Assembly (NCBI RefSeq): GCF_018437265.1
Contig: NZ_JAAMFL010000002.1
Span: 1 to 64,000, forward strand
Reading direction: 5' to 3'
Length of the DNA: 64,000 bases
DNA from: Fructobacillus parabroussonetiae
GTDB taxonomy: Bacteria; Bacillota; Bacilli; Lactobacillales; Lactobacillaceae
Shown piece by piece: positions 1 to 8,789 of this stretch. Position 1 is the first letter of the stretch. The number at the start of each line of letters is the position of its first letter. The position numbers and the translations under genes are program-made. The notes under the pieces are model-generated. The model was not told where the DNA came from. It ran no database searches and saw nothing but the letters and a program-made list of their open reading frames with translations.

Positions 1-22
1 GGTTCGAATCCAGGATGGCCCA
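1..22 (+). tRNA. tRNA, 3' end only (isotype not determinable)
   Basis: The window opens inside a tRNA. The T-loop TTCGAAT, the 3' T-stem strand CCAGG, the 3' acceptor strand ATGGCCC and discriminator A are visible. No CCA is encoded; TTG follows. The anticodon lies outside the window, so the amino acid cannot be assigned. Confidence 0.8.
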
Positions 23-28
23 TTGATC

Positions 29-52
29 AGTCGACTTCGGTCGGCTTTTTTT
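29..52 (+). terminator. Rho-independent terminator after the tRNA
   Basis: Seven-bp stem AGTCGAC/GTCGGCT closed by a TTCG loop and followed by a T-run. It ends the tRNA transcript. Confidence 0.85.
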
Positions 53-69
53 GTGCCCTTTTTCCGGTG

Positions 70-75
70 TATACT
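70..75 (+). promoter_or_regulatory. -10 box for the DUF2075 gene, probably leaderless
   Basis: TATACT lies six bases before the ATG at 82, so transcription would start at or next to the start codon. No good -35 is visible. The stretch AAGGG just before the ATG is too close to act as a normal ribosome site. Confidence 0.5.
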
Positions 76-81
76 AAGGGT

Positions 82-1293
82 ATGAAAACAAGTATTGATG
101 AAAATTTAAATGCCTATGATCGTGATGATTTATCACAAGAACAGGAACGAGTCATTGACCAGTTAAAGGATTATATCAAGCATTCCCTTCAGTCTGACCA
201 GCACCATGTTGCCGTCATTAAGGGGGCGGCCGGTACCGGGAAATCCGTTGTTTTAACAAAGTTGTTTAAGGAACTTCGTGATGGCCAAAAGGATTCGAAT
301 AGTCCCTACTATGGACTAAAAACTGCCTTTACAGTTAATCATCCAGAGCTGTTAAAAGTTTATCAAGATATGGGTGCTAAGTACCAAAACATCTATAAGA
401 AAGATTATCAACGACCAACTTCGATCATTAACGGTTTAGATAAAAAGCATGAAAACTTGGATGTCCTTTTTATTGATGAAGGCCACTTGTTACTTACAAA
501 GCCGGAACCCTATGTGAAATTTCGCCAACAGAACCAGTTATCGGAGCTAATTCGTTTAGCCAAAGTCGTCGTGGTGGTTTTTGACTTTTCACAAGTGATT
601 CAGAGTAAGATGTTTTGGGACCAGGCGCTTCTTGATCAGGTGCTTGAAAAAATCCCACACCAATATTTCCACCTCGATTTTCAATACCGGATGCAAGCTA
701 GTCCAGCAGTCAATCATTGGATCGACGACTTTTCAAAGGGCATTCTCTCTCCCTTACCAAAAAAGGCGGAGCGAAATGGCTACGACCTTGAAATCTTTGG
801 GAGTGCTGCCGATCTATTTGAAAAGCTGAAGGAAGTTGATGCCAAGATGGGTATGGCACGGGTTGTCTCGACAACTGGTTTTCATCATGATGAGGGTGGT
901 AAGCATCACGTCGTAATGGACGATTTCGATCAGCCCTGGGATGAATATGATCCGCAGGAATTGACTTGGGCCAAACGACCCGAATCGATTAATGAAGTGG
1001 GGTCGATTTATACGGTTCAAGGATTTGACTTGAACTTAGTCGGCTTATTGTTGAGCCCGGCTTTTGAATATGATCCGGTTCATGATCGCATTTGGGTTAA
1101 TCCAAAAAAGGTCATTCACCGAGAAATTTATAAAAAGTCGCCACATCTAACCAACCAGCAGGCAATTGCAAAAGCCAAGCAGGACTTTATGCTGAATGCC
1201 TTAAACATCTTAGCAAAACGCGGCCGTTACGGTCTTTACATTGCGGCTGCTGATCCGGCATTAAGCAAACGCTTATGTGAATTAGCAAAATAA
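82..1293 (+). CDS. DUF2075 / Schlafen group 3-like DNA/RNA helicase-domain ATPase
   Basis: About 403 residues. A Walker A motif GAAGTGKS lies at about residues 48-55 and a Walker B-like segment DVLFIDEGH near residue 130. The C-terminal part contains SIYTVQGFDLN, typical of the DUF2075 family of P-loop NTPases related to superfamily 1 helicases. The exact role is unknown. A GTG at 67 is in frame, but it overlaps the -10 box TATACT, so I take the ATG at 82. A bidirectional terminator separates it from the convergent phosphatase gene. Such proteins are sometimes linked to mobile elements or defence, but nothing else here supports that. Confidence 0.85.
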   Translation: MKTSIDENLNAYDRDDLSQEQERVIDQLKDYIKHSLQSDQHHVAVIKGAAGTGKSVVLTKLFKELRDGQKDSNSPYYGLKTAFTVNHPELLKVYQDMGAKYQNIYKKDYQRPTSIINGLDKKHENLDVLFIDEGHLLLTKPEPYVKFRQQNQLSELIRLAKVVVVVFDFSQVIQSKMFWDQALLDQVLEKIPHQYFHLDFQYRMQASPAVNHWIDDFSKGILSPLPKKAERNGYDLEIFGSAADLFEKLKEVDAKMGMARVVSTTGFHHDEGGKHHVVMDDFDQPWDEYDPQELTWAKRPESINEVGSIYTVQGFDLNLVGLLLSPAFEYDPVHDRIWVNPKKVIHREIYKKSPHLTNQQAIAKAKQDFMLNALNILAKRGRYGLYIAAADPALSKRLCELAK

Positions 1294-1326
1294 AAGACAT
1301 CGAGTCCAACGATTCGATGTCTTTTT
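1292..1326. terminator. Bidirectional terminator
   Basis: Twelve-bp arms starting AAAAGACATCGA around a 10-nt loop, with A and T runs on both flanks. It sits between two convergent genes and can serve both. Confidence 0.85.
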
Positions 1327-1328
1327 AG

Positions 1329-2105
1329 TTAAAATGACCACTGATCGAAGTTATCGATGCTGTGAGTTGGTTGAATTTCTTTTTTGGCGACCTGTTCTTT
1401 TGTTGAAACACCCGTGTAAACCAAAAGGGTTGATAAGCCGTTTTGAATGCCGGCCAGAATGTCGGTTTGGTAGTTATCCCCGACCATAATTGGATTATTT
1501 GGCATTTTTAAGCGCTTTAAGGCCCCTTCCATGATGGGTGCCTCTGGCTTTGCGATAATCGTAGCAGAGACGCCAGAGGCCGTTTCAATGGCCGCAACTA
1601 AGGAACCGGCTCCAGGGAGCATGCCCTTTTCGGATGGTAGGTTGGTATCCGCATTGGTGGCGATAAATTTGGCGCCGCCCTGGATGGCAAAAGTCGCTTC
1701 CATCAGCTTCTGATAAGAGAACCGCCGGTCTAGTCCCATGACGACGTAGTCCGCCTGCTCGTCATCAACAATTTGAATGTCTGGTCGGTCAAAGGCTTCT
1801 TTTAGACCGGCCTCACCAATCAGATAGACTTTTTTAATCGTCTTTCCTGATGGATCCCCAGCCACAAAATCAGCGGTTGCCATCGCCGACGTATAAACCT
1901 GTTCGGGTGTTGTTTGGATGTCATGAATTTTTGTCAAATCGTCCGCGAAAGCTTCCGCTGTTTTTGTGGAGTTGTTCGTGACAAAAAGGTAGGGAATGCC
2001 CGCTTTTTTCAAGCCATCCACAAAACGTTTTGCTTCTGGAATTCGGTTTTTTCCGTGATAAATGGTGCCGTCAAGATCGATTAAGTAAGCATCGTATTTT
2101 GCCAT
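1329..2105 (-). CDS. HAD-IIA family sugar phosphatase, NagD-like (TIGR01457 type)
   Basis: 258 residues. The HAD nucleophile motif DLDGTIYHG is at the N-terminus, motif II is FVTNNST and motif III/IV is IMVGDNYQTDILAG. This arrangement is the NagD/p-nitrophenyl phosphatase subgroup with a C2 cap, which dephosphorylates small sugar or nucleotide phosphates in the cytosol. A good AAAGGAG ribosome site precedes the ATG. It is a single gene, convergent with the DUF2075 gene and divergent from the lipoteichoic acid synthase-like gene. The physiological substrate cannot be read from sequence. Confidence 0.9.
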   Translation of the reverse strand: MAKYDAYLIDLDGTIYHGKNRIPEAKRFVDGLKKAGIPYLFVTNNSTKTAEAFADDLTKIHDIQTTPEQVYTSAMATADFVAGDPSGKTIKKVYLIGEAGLKEAFDRPDIQIVDDEQADYVVMGLDRRFSYQKLMEATFAIQGGAKFIATNADTNLPSEKGMLPGAGSLVAAIETASGVSATIIAKPEAPIMEGALKRLKMPNNPIMVGDNYQTDILAGIQNGLSTLLVYTGVSTKEQVAKKEIQPTHSIDNFDQWSF

Positions 2106-2215
2106 GTTGATTCTCCTTTAAAGAACACTTGTCACCATTGTCTACTATCTCAGGACGCCTTTCAAGTAAATTGTTTTCAGCACCTTGTTTTTCTGAAACT
2201 TTCCTTGTTTAACGG

Positions 2216-2221
2216 TATAAT
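2216..2221 (+). promoter_or_regulatory. -10 box of the LTA-synthase-family gene, near-leaderless
   Basis: Consensus TATAAT nine bases before the ATG at 2231. The predicted transcript has only a few leader bases, and no Shine-Dalgarno sequence can be seen. Confidence 0.6.
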
Positions 2222-2230
2222 AGAGCTATT

Positions 2231-4387
2231 ATGGAATGGTTAAAAAAACAAAGAAAACGTGTGAAAAAGGGGCTCGTCTGGTCCGGAGAAAAGGCGCAAA
2301 CGCGACTTGGCTTTTATTTCTGGATGGTCTTTTTGCTTTGGGCAAAAACAATCTTAGCTTATGGCGTTGATTTCCATTGGATGCACGCCAGCAATCCCTA
2401 TCAATTCTTCTTGGTTTTGATTAACCCACTGGGCTTTACTTTTTTTGTGATGGCCTTGCCACTCTTCTTTAAAAAGCGGCCGCTTGTTTATGGGGGTATG
2501 ATTGTTCTGGATGCCCTGCTCACCACTTTCCTTTATTTGAACGTGGTTTATTATCGTGAATTTACGGATTTCATGTCGGTCAACACCATTTTGACCTACT
2601 CTTCTGTTAATCAAGGTGGCAAAGCCGCGGGCGCTGTTTCCTTTAGCTACGGTGATGTGTTCTTTTGGCTGGACCTTGTAGTGCTTTTGTACCTGTTATT
2701 CCGGAAACGAATTCGAATGGATCAATCCTGGATTAAGAAAAGTCGCGTTGCGCTATTCATGATGTCTGCCTTTACCTTAATGATGGCCAACTTAGTGCTG
2801 GCTGACATCGACCGCCCACAGCTATTAACCCGCCAATTTGACCGTGTGTACTTGGTTAAATACCTTGGCATTGGGCCCTTTATGGGCTTAGATGCCTACA
2901 ATACCTTTAATACCTCTCAGGTTCGAAAGGCGGCCAAGCCCGAGGAATTGAAGACGGTGCAAAAATATGTCCAGCAGCATTATGCAGGGATGAATACGAC
3001 CTATGCTGGTAAGGCAAAGGGAAAGAACGTGATTGTGATTCACCTGGAGTCCTTCCAACAATTTTCGATTGATCAAAAAGTCAATGGACAAGAAGTCACC
3101 CCTTTCTTGAATTCGCTCTACCACAGCAAAGATTCCCTTTCCTTTGATAACTTTTTCCACGAAGTCGGTCAGGGAAAAACTTCGGATGCCGAAAACATGT
3201 TGGAGACCTCAACCTTTGGTCTGCCACAGGGCTCGCTCTTTGCCAAATTGGGGAACGATCAGACTTTCCAAGCCATGCCAGCGATTTTGAATCAACGGGC
3301 GGGCTACTCTTCTGCGGTTTTCCACGGCAATAATGGCTCCTTCTGGAATCGAACAAATGTCTACAAAAACATGGGTTACCAGAATTGGGTTTCTGGGGAA
3401 TACTTCGATACATCAGGGAAGCGCTCAACTGCGTGGGGACTGAAAGATAAGTTGCTTTTCAAGGATTCAATTCCCTACCTGGAACAATTGCAACAGCCTT
3501 TCTACGCGAAATATTTGACGGTCACTAATCACACGCCGTTTGAATTGGATAAGGAAGATCAAGATCCGAACTTCCAAACCAGTAATTCTGGCTCGAAGTA
3601 CATCGATAATTACTTCGTCACGAATCACTATCTCGACCAGTCAATCCAGGAATTCTTTAACTACCTGAAAAAGTCCGGTTTGTACGATAACACAATGGTG
3701 GTGCTTTACGGGGACCACTACGGGATTAATAATTCCGAAGATAAGCAACTGGCACCATTGCTTGGAAAAGATCCGAACCAGTGGACGGATCTTGATACGG
3801 AAAATCTGCAACGAACACCTTTGATTATTCACATTCCTGGTTTGAATAATGGAGGAGTCCAGCATACTTACGGTGGTGAGATCGACGTAGCACCAACCAT
3901 TGAGCATTTGCTTGGTCTTTCAAGTAAGCGTTATATTCAACTTGGACAGGACTTGTTGTCAAAGAACCGAACGCAGCTTGTCGTGATGCGAAATAAGGAT
4001 TGGATAACGCCTGATTACGCCTCCATTTCTGGAACCATTTGGGATTGCAAGACCAATACAGTGGTGGAAAAACCAACGGCTGCACAACAAAAGCTCTTTA
4101 AAAAGTTGCAAGATGAAGCAAACGAGAAGCTCAGTGTGTCCGATTCGGTGAACCAAAAGAATCTGCTCCGTTTTTATCATCCAGAAGACTTTAAAGCCAT
4201 TAATGCGGCCAGTTACGATTATTCGAAGAAGGATACCTTAGCGCGGTTAAAGAAGGCTTCTGCGAATACGAACTCGACGTCGGTCTTTAGTAAGAACGGT
4301 GATCAGACTACGACTGGACTTTACCAAACGAATGCCGCTGAAGACAATCAGACGACGGGAACTCAAACGATTCAGCATACGAAATAA
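2231..4387 (+). CDS. LTA synthase family protein (membrane-anchored sulfatase-fold enzyme)
   Basis: 718 residues. About five hydrophobic segments fill the first 200 residues, followed by an extracellular alkaline phosphatase/sulfatase-fold domain. Expected LtaS residues are present: a metal-binding Glu in HLESFQQF (about residue 273), the nucleophile Thr in GQGKTSDAE (about 317) and the YGDHYG motif. The family polymerises glycerol phosphate from phosphatidylglycerol onto glycolipid at the outer membrane face. The last ~70 residues are Ser/Thr/Asn/Gln-rich and low in complexity. It stands alone, ended by a strong terminator. Whether it is the main LtaS or a primase-type paralogue cannot be decided here. 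Confidence 0.88.
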   Translation: MEWLKKQRKRVKKGLVWSGEKAQTRLGFYFWMVFLLWAKTILAYGVDFHWMHASNPYQFFLVLINPLGFTFFVMALPLFFKKRPLVYGGMIVLDALLTTFLYLNVVYYREFTDFMSVNTILTYSSVNQGGKAAGAVSFSYGDVFFWLDLVVLLYLLFRKRIRMDQSWIKKSRVALFMMSAFTLMMANLVLADIDRPQLLTRQFDRVYLVKYLGIGPFMGLDAYNTFNTSQVRKAAKPEELKTVQKYVQQHYAGMNTTYAGKAKGKNVIVIHLESFQQFSIDQKVNGQEVTPFLNSLYHSKDSLSFDNFFHEVGQGKTSDAENMLETSTFGLPQGSLFAKLGNDQTFQAMPAILNQRAGYSSAVFHGNNGSFWNRTNVYKNMGYQNWVSGEYFDTSGKRSTAWGLKDKLLFKDSIPYLEQLQQPFYAKYLTVTNHTPFELDKEDQDPNFQTSNSGSKYIDNYFVTNHYLDQSIQEFFNYLKKSGLYDNTMVVLYGDHYGINNSEDKQLAPLLGKDPNQWTDLDTENLQRTPLIIHIPGLNNGGVQHTYGGEIDVAPTIEHLLGLSSKRYIQLGQDLLSKNRTQLVVMRNKDWITPDYASISGTIWDCKTNTVVEKPTAAQQKLFKKLQDEANEKLSVSDSVNQKNLLRFYHPEDFKAINAASYDYSKKDTLARLKKASANTNSTSVFSKNGDQTTTGLYQTNAAEDNQTTGTQTIQHTK

Positions 4388-4403
4388 AGGGACGTTAAGC
4401 AGT

Positions 4404-4434
4404 AAAAAAGCAGGAATTTTCCTGCTTTTTCTTT
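4404..4434 (+). terminator. Rho-independent terminator
   Basis: Stem AAAAGCAGGA / TCCTGCTTTT with a short T-rich loop and T tail, directly after the LTA-synthase-family gene. It ends only a few bases before the next start codon. Confidence 0.85.
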
Positions 4435-4440
4435 TGAAAG

Positions 4441-5343
4441 ATGATTGAACAATACGTTAAAACAATTCAGATAAATCAAGCGGCTGCAGGCCTAAGCGTG
4501 AAGGCTTATTTGACGAACTGCTTTCTTTCCAAGCAGATGCGTGGAAAGATCCGTCAGCAAAGAGGGATTCGTGTCAATGGGCAGCGGCAGTCAACGGCCT
4601 ACACATTGAGGGCTGGCGATTACCTGACTTTGACGGTCGCCTTAGACAGTGAGAATGGGCAAGGACCCTACCCGGCAAATCCCGATATAGTCGTTGCCGT
4701 TGTTTTTGAAAACGAGGATTTTTTGCTAGTGAACAAGGCTGCCGGCATGAAAATGCACCCCCATTCGCCAAGGGAAACGGACACGTTATTAAACGGCGCC
4801 CAGGCTTATTTGGATCAACATCAGAGTCAATCCTTAGGCCGTGCAGCAAAGGCCTATATGACCCACCGATTGGACAGGGGGACGTCTGGTTTAGTCTTAG
4901 TTGGAAAGAATCCCTTAGTCGTTTCCATCCTTAATCGACAAATTAAAGAAAAAATAGTGGTTAAACAATATTTGGCTAGGGTTTCCGGTTTTTTTAAAGA
5001 AAGGAAGGGGGCCTTTACGCAGGCAATCGGCCCATCAAAAGAGAACCCCTACCGGCAAAGGGTCTGTTCGATTGAAGCCGGTGGCTTGCCCGCCAGGACG
5101 CAGTATGAGGTCTTAGCAGAGAATGAAGAAAAAGGGGAAAGTCTTGTCCAGCTCGACCTTTTGACAGGGCGGATGCACCAACTCCGAGTTCATTTAGCCC
5201 ATGCCGGTCACCCCATTCTCGGTGATGATTGGTATGGGGGCAAAAAAGCATCTCGACTCTTCCTGCAGTCAACGAAATTATGCTTAAAAATGCCATGGAC
5301 AATGGAAGAACGAAGTTTTCAGCTCAATGAAAATTGGCAATAA
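4441..5343 (+). CDS. RluA-family rRNA pseudouridine synthase
   Basis: 300 residues. The catalytic motif HRLDRGTSGLVL is present with the essential Asp at about residue 145, and the late motif GRMHQLRVHL is typical of the RluA/RluD branch. The N-terminal ~80 residues resemble an S4-like RNA-binding segment (QQRGIRVNGQ). It isomerises specific uridines in rRNA. The start is not well supported: GAAAG abuts the ATG and the upstream terminator lies just before it, so a leaderless or read-through transcript is possible. The next in-frame Met would cut into the S4-like part, so I keep 4441. Confidence 0.88.
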   Translation: MIEQYVKTIQINQAAAGLSVKAYLTNCFLSKQMRGKIRQQRGIRVNGQRQSTAYTLRAGDYLTLTVALDSENGQGPYPANPDIVVAVVFENEDFLLVNKAAGMKMHPHSPRETDTLLNGAQAYLDQHQSQSLGRAAKAYMTHRLDRGTSGLVLVGKNPLVVSILNRQIKEKIVVKQYLARVSGFFKERKGAFTQAIGPSKENPYRQRVCSIEAGGLPARTQYEVLAENEEKGESLVQLDLLTGRMHQLRVHLAHAGHPILGDDWYGGKKASRLFLQSTKLCLKMPWTMEERSFQLNENWQ

Positions 5344-5370
5344 AAAAAACACCCACACGGGTGTTTTTTT
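5342..5370. terminator. Bidirectional terminator
   Basis: Short GC stem CACCC/GGGTG with ACAC loop, flanked by an A-run and a T-run. It serves the pseudouridine synthase gene and the convergent aquaporin gene. Confidence 0.85.
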
Positions 5371-5379
5371 GTGAAGCGC

Positions 5380-6099
5380 TTAAGCAGCTGCTTCGTCGTC
5401 CTTTGCGTAGTACTTAACAGCCAAACCAGCCAATGCAGCAGCCAGAATTTCAATCAAGAGGAAGAACCAAAGGTGTGCAGAGCCACCCAAGCCGTTCATG
5501 ATGGCTGGTGCCAATACACGGGCAGGGTTAAGCAACCCACCAGTCAATGGGTAGGCAACGAAGGTTGAGACAGTCAAGCCCAAACCAGCGATAACTGGTG
5601 CTTGCTTTGGCATCTTTTGGAAAGCCAAAACCGTGACAAAGACAAGGAAGAACGTGAAGACGGCTTCGATTGTCAAAGCAACGGGTAGTGAAGTGGCGGA
5701 AGTTGCTGGTTGCAAGGTTTCATAGATCTTTGAAGCTGAAACAGATGAGGTTGATCCCGTTGAAGAAGCAGACATCTGTGAGTTAATAACAGGAATCATA
5801 GTTGAAACGGCGAGGAAGAGACCAACAACGGCACCGATTACCTGTGACAACAGGTAGAAGCCGAAAGTCTTCCAAGTGATTTGCTTGTTCAAAGCAGCTG
5901 CTAATGAAACAGCTGGGTTGAAGTGGCCGCCGTCAGCAAATGGTCCGAAGACAAACATCATCAAGACGAGGCTAAGGCCCAAGATGGCGATTTGGTCAAA
6001 CATTTGGCCAACTTGGAAAGTCGAAACGTAAACCAAGGCCACCGTTGAAAAAATGACCAAGAAAGCCGTTCCGAATGATTCTGAGAAATACTTGCGCAT
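5380..6099 (-). CDS. MIP-family aquaporin / glycerol facilitator
   Basis: 239 residues with six hydrophobic segments and both signature half-helix boxes: HFNPAVSLA and LLNPARVLAP. These form the pore of aquaporins. The residue after the second NPAR is Val, not the Asp usual in GlpF, which argues for a water-type (or lactate-permeable) channel over a glycerol channel, but selectivity is not certain. A Ser/Thr-rich loop lies at about residues 110-130. The AAAGGAG ribosome site is buried in a long inverted repeat (see 6107-6159), suggesting translational or read-through control. It lies downstream of copB on the same strand. Confidence 0.9.
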   Translation of the reverse strand: MRKYFSESFGTAFLVIFSTVALVYVSTFQVGQMFDQIAILGLSLVLMMFVFGPFADGGHFNPAVSLAAALNKQITWKTFGFYLLSQVIGAVVGLFLAVSTMIPVINSQMSASSTGSTSSVSASKIYETLQPATSATSLPVALTIEAVFTFFLVFVTVLAFQKMPKQAPVIAGLGLTVSTFVAYPLTGGLLNPARVLAPAIMNGLGGSAHLWFFLLIEILAAALAGLAVKYYAKDDEAAA

Positions 6100-6106
6100 A
6101 AAAAAA

Positions 6107-6159
6107 GCTCCTTTATTCTTCTGTACAATACTCTATTGTACCCTTCTTAGAATAAAGGA
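6107..6159 (-). promoter_or_regulatory. Nested inverted repeat over the aquaporin ribosome site
   Basis: Outer arms of 11 bp (6109-6119 and 6149-6159) and inner arms of 8 bp (6123-6130 and 6134-6141, GTACAATA with its complement) are both perfect. In the aquaporin mRNA the 3' outer arm contains AAAGGA, the Shine-Dalgarno core, so the folded form hides it. A seven-base U-run follows the stem, so the same structure could also end transcripts arriving from copB. The inner palindrome could alternatively be a protein operator. Confidence 0.6.
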
Positions 6160-6194
6160 ACTTTAAAATGTTTGCTCTTAAGAAAATTTTTACT

Positions 6195-8495
6195 TTATTT
6201 GTGTAAGAGCATGGCGTTTCCAGCAACAATTAAGGTTGAAAGCGACATGACAATGGCACCAATCATAGGGTTTAAGACAATGCCAGCAAAGGCAAAGATA
6301 CCAGCCGCTGTTGGAATGGCCAAAATGTTATAGCCAGCACCCCACCAAAGATTTTGCAATTCTTTGCTGTTGGCGTTGTGAGCCAAGGTAATCAAATCGA
6401 TAATCTTTGGTAGTGATGTTGAAATCAAGACGGCATCGGCAGAAGCTTGCGCAACATCAGTACCGGCACCGATCGCAACGGAAAGATCAGCCTGTGCCAA
6501 TGCGGGCGCATCGTTGATTCCATCACCAATCATCAGGGTCTTACCCTTTTGCTGGTATTGCTTGACTAAGTCAATTTTGTCTTCAGGCGAAACCTGTGAC
6601 TTGATTTCCTTAATACCAAGTTCTTCTGCGACTTTGTTAGCGGTTTGCTCACCATCACCGGTGACCATTACAGGGGTAATGCCAAGGTCGAGCAAGGACT
6701 TAACGAAGTCCTTAGCAGATGGCTTCAACGAATCACCCAATGAAATGGCGGCAAGCACTTGTTTATCTTGCACTAAGTATGAGACAGAACCATCGGAATT
6801 CATTGGGGTAAAGTCGATCTTTTCCTGATTCAAGTAACGGCTGTTGACGACTTGGTAGTGACTGCCATCGATATCACCTTGGATACCAGCCCCTTTGATG
6901 GTTTGAACGTTTTTGGCTTCCTTAGGAGAAAGCTTCTCGTTTTCTGCCTTTTCGACAATCGCCTTTGCTAATGGGTGAGAAGAAGAGCTTTCTAGTCCGG
7001 CCATAATTGCTAAGGCGTCTTTTTCATCGATTTTATCGGCCGCTAATTTCTGAACGGCAAAGTGACCGTTGGTCAAGGTACCGGTCTTATCCATCAAGGC
7101 GTAATCGAGGTGCTTAGCTTGCAAGACAGCGCCGTGTTTTTTGATCAAAATACCATCTTTGGCTGCAATTGCCTTGGTCCGTTGGATAACCAAAGGAATC
7201 GCCAGGCCCAATGCATGAGGGCAGGCAATGATCAAAGTCGTGACCGCCGTGTTGAAGGCTTCGGCCGGTCCAGAAATGAAGGTCCAGACAATCAAGGCCA
7301 GAAGCGCTGCCGTCAAACCAACCCAGAAGAGCCAGCCGGCGACTTTGTTGGCCAATGATTCAGCCTTTGAAGAGGATTGTTCCGTTTGGTTCAAGGTGTC
7401 TTTCAAGTGACCGATGAAGGAATCGTTTCCAACCGCTTGGACTTTAACGAGTAAGGTTCCATCATCGTTGATTGTTCCACCGATGACTTTGGCATCCTTT
7501 TCCTTCTTAACTGGCTTTGACTCACCAGTCATCAACGATTCATCGACACGGGAAGAACCTTCCAAAACGACACCATCGGCAGGGAATGATTCACCCGCCT
7601 GTACTTGCACTTCCATGTCGGGCTTCAAAGAAGCGACGGGCATATCCATAAAGGAATCGCCATGTTTAACGTGTGCGGTCTGAGGAGTCAACTTTGACAA
7701 CTCGGACGTTGCGTTACCGGCTTTCATCGTTGCTTCCATTTCGATGACGTGGCCAAGTAGCATAATGACAACCAGGCTCGCAAATTCAAAGAAGTAATCC
7801 ATCGTCTTTTGACCAAAGAAGGTGTTGGCGATGAATGAGTAAATTGAAACCCAGAAGGTCACAATCAAGCCCATTGAAATCAAGGACATCATGGCGGGCT
7901 TTTTACTCTTTAATTCAGATTTTGCACCATCAAAGAAGGGCTTGGTTCCAATGACGTACATGGCAGCCGCCAAAATAACGGTCAACCAATTTGAACCAGG
8001 GAATGTCAACGTAAAGGGCAAGTCAACACCCATGAAGGGTGTGATGAAGATGATTGGCACTAAGAGGACAAGTGTCCACCAGAAGCGTTTCTTCATATCC
8101 CCATGGTTCATACCCATGTGCATACCGCCCATGCCAGCCATGTTCATACCAGACATATCGTGGCCCATGTTCATGTGATCCATACCCGACATGTTCATGT
8201 GATCCATCTTCGAATGGTCCATTTTGTTGTGATCCATGCCCGACATGTCCATGTGGTCCATCTTCGAATGGTCCATTTTGTCATGATCCGTGCCCGACAT
8301 GTCCATATGGTCCATCTTTGAATGATCCATTTTATCGTGATTCATGCCACTGTCACACTTGTCGCAGTGCTTCATCTTCGAGTGATCCATGTCACCCATC
8401 TTGTCATGGTCCATGTCATCATGGTTCATCTTGCTGTGATCCATGTGCGACATATCCATGTTGCCCATGGATTGCTTCTCTTTATCCTCAGCCAT
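6195..8495 (-). CDS. copB: CopB-type copper-translocating P1B ATPase with Met/His/Asp-rich N-terminus
   Basis: 766 residues. Motif CPH in ACPHALGLAIP (about residue 425) marks the CopB (P1B-3) subgroup. The phosphorylation motif DKTGTLT is near residue 468, TGES marks the actuator domain and GDGINDAPALA the hinge. Eight membrane segments are expected. It exports copper (or silver) using ATP. The first ~135 residues are a metal-binding tail made of M-D-H-S-K type units, including three 18-residue tandem repeats (residues 54-107) and one CxxC (residues 44-47). A strong AAAGGAG site precedes the ATG. No CopY or CopZ gene is adjacent, and I found no clear CopY box. Confidence 0.93.
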   Translation of the reverse strand: MAEDKEKQSMGNMDMSHMDHSKMNHDDMDHDKMGDMDHSKMKHCDKCDSGMNHDKMDHSKMDHMDMSGTDHDKMDHSKMDHMDMSGMDHNKMDHSKMDHMNMSGMDHMNMGHDMSGMNMAGMGGMHMGMNHGDMKKRFWWTLVLLVPIIFITPFMGVDLPFTLTFPGSNWLTVILAAAMYVIGTKPFFDGAKSELKSKKPAMMSLISMGLIVTFWVSIYSFIANTFFGQKTMDYFFEFASLVVIMLLGHVIEMEATMKAGNATSELSKLTPQTAHVKHGDSFMDMPVASLKPDMEVQVQAGESFPADGVVLEGSSRVDESLMTGESKPVKKEKDAKVIGGTINDDGTLLVKVQAVGNDSFIGHLKDTLNQTEQSSSKAESLANKVAGWLFWVGLTAALLALIVWTFISGPAEAFNTAVTTLIIACPHALGLAIPLVIQRTKAIAAKDGILIKKHGAVLQAKHLDYALMDKTGTLTNGHFAVQKLAADKIDEKDALAIMAGLESSSSHPLAKAIVEKAENEKLSPKEAKNVQTIKGAGIQGDIDGSHYQVVNSRYLNQEKIDFTPMNSDGSVSYLVQDKQVLAAISLGDSLKPSAKDFVKSLLDLGITPVMVTGDGEQTANKVAEELGIKEIKSQVSPEDKIDLVKQYQQKGKTLMIGDGINDAPALAQADLSVAIGAGTDVAQASADAVLISTSLPKIIDLITLAHNANSKELQNLWWGAGYNILAIPTAAGIFAFAGIVLNPMIGAIVMSLSTLIVAGNAMLLHK
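8175..8336 (-). repeat. Three 54-bp tandem repeats inside copB
   Basis: The three units encode residues 54-71, 72-89 and 90-107, each of the form DKMDHSKMDHMDMSGxDH with single substitutions. Near identity at the base level suggests recent duplication and likely copy-number variation between strains. Confidence 0.85.
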
Positions 8496-8789
8496 TTGCA
8501 GCTCCTTTCGAACATAATGTTTCTACTGGTCTAGTTTAAATCAAGTATAAAAAAGTCGCAAGTGTTTTGAATTACTCTAAGAACATTTTTGCTTTAACTG
8601 TCTAATATTAAAGCATGACGTTCTTGTTGATTGGAAATAGGAAGGAAGTAAAAGAAAAATAAAAACAATTGGTCTATCTATTAGATGACCCATTTTCTTG
8701 CAATTTAGAGGGGACTTTTGTACATTAAATAGCGTAAGAAAGCAGGTTTTTCTGCTTTTCGACTTTTAAAGAAATCAGGTAAAAGGTGA
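8496..8789. other. Intergenic region between copB and clc
   Basis: About 290 AT-rich bases hold the divergent control regions of copB and the ClC gene. A hairpin AAAGCAG/CTGCTTT (8739-8758) lies in the likely clc leader. TACATT near 8721 could be a -10 box. No gene, copper box or fluoride riboswitch is recognisable. Confidence 0.5.

Noticed and set aside
5371-6828. Plus-strand frames opposite the aquaporin and copB genes
   Set aside because: They are antisense shadows without ribosome sites and with atypical composition.
8054-8539. Long plus-strand frame rich in Cys, Pro and Asp repeats
   Set aside because: It is the antisense shadow of the repeat-rich N-terminus of copB, has no ribosome site and ends with the repeats.
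8496-8789. CopY box or fluoride riboswitch between copB and clc
   Set aside because: I found neither the TACA-N2-TGTA core nor riboswitch-like conserved bases.
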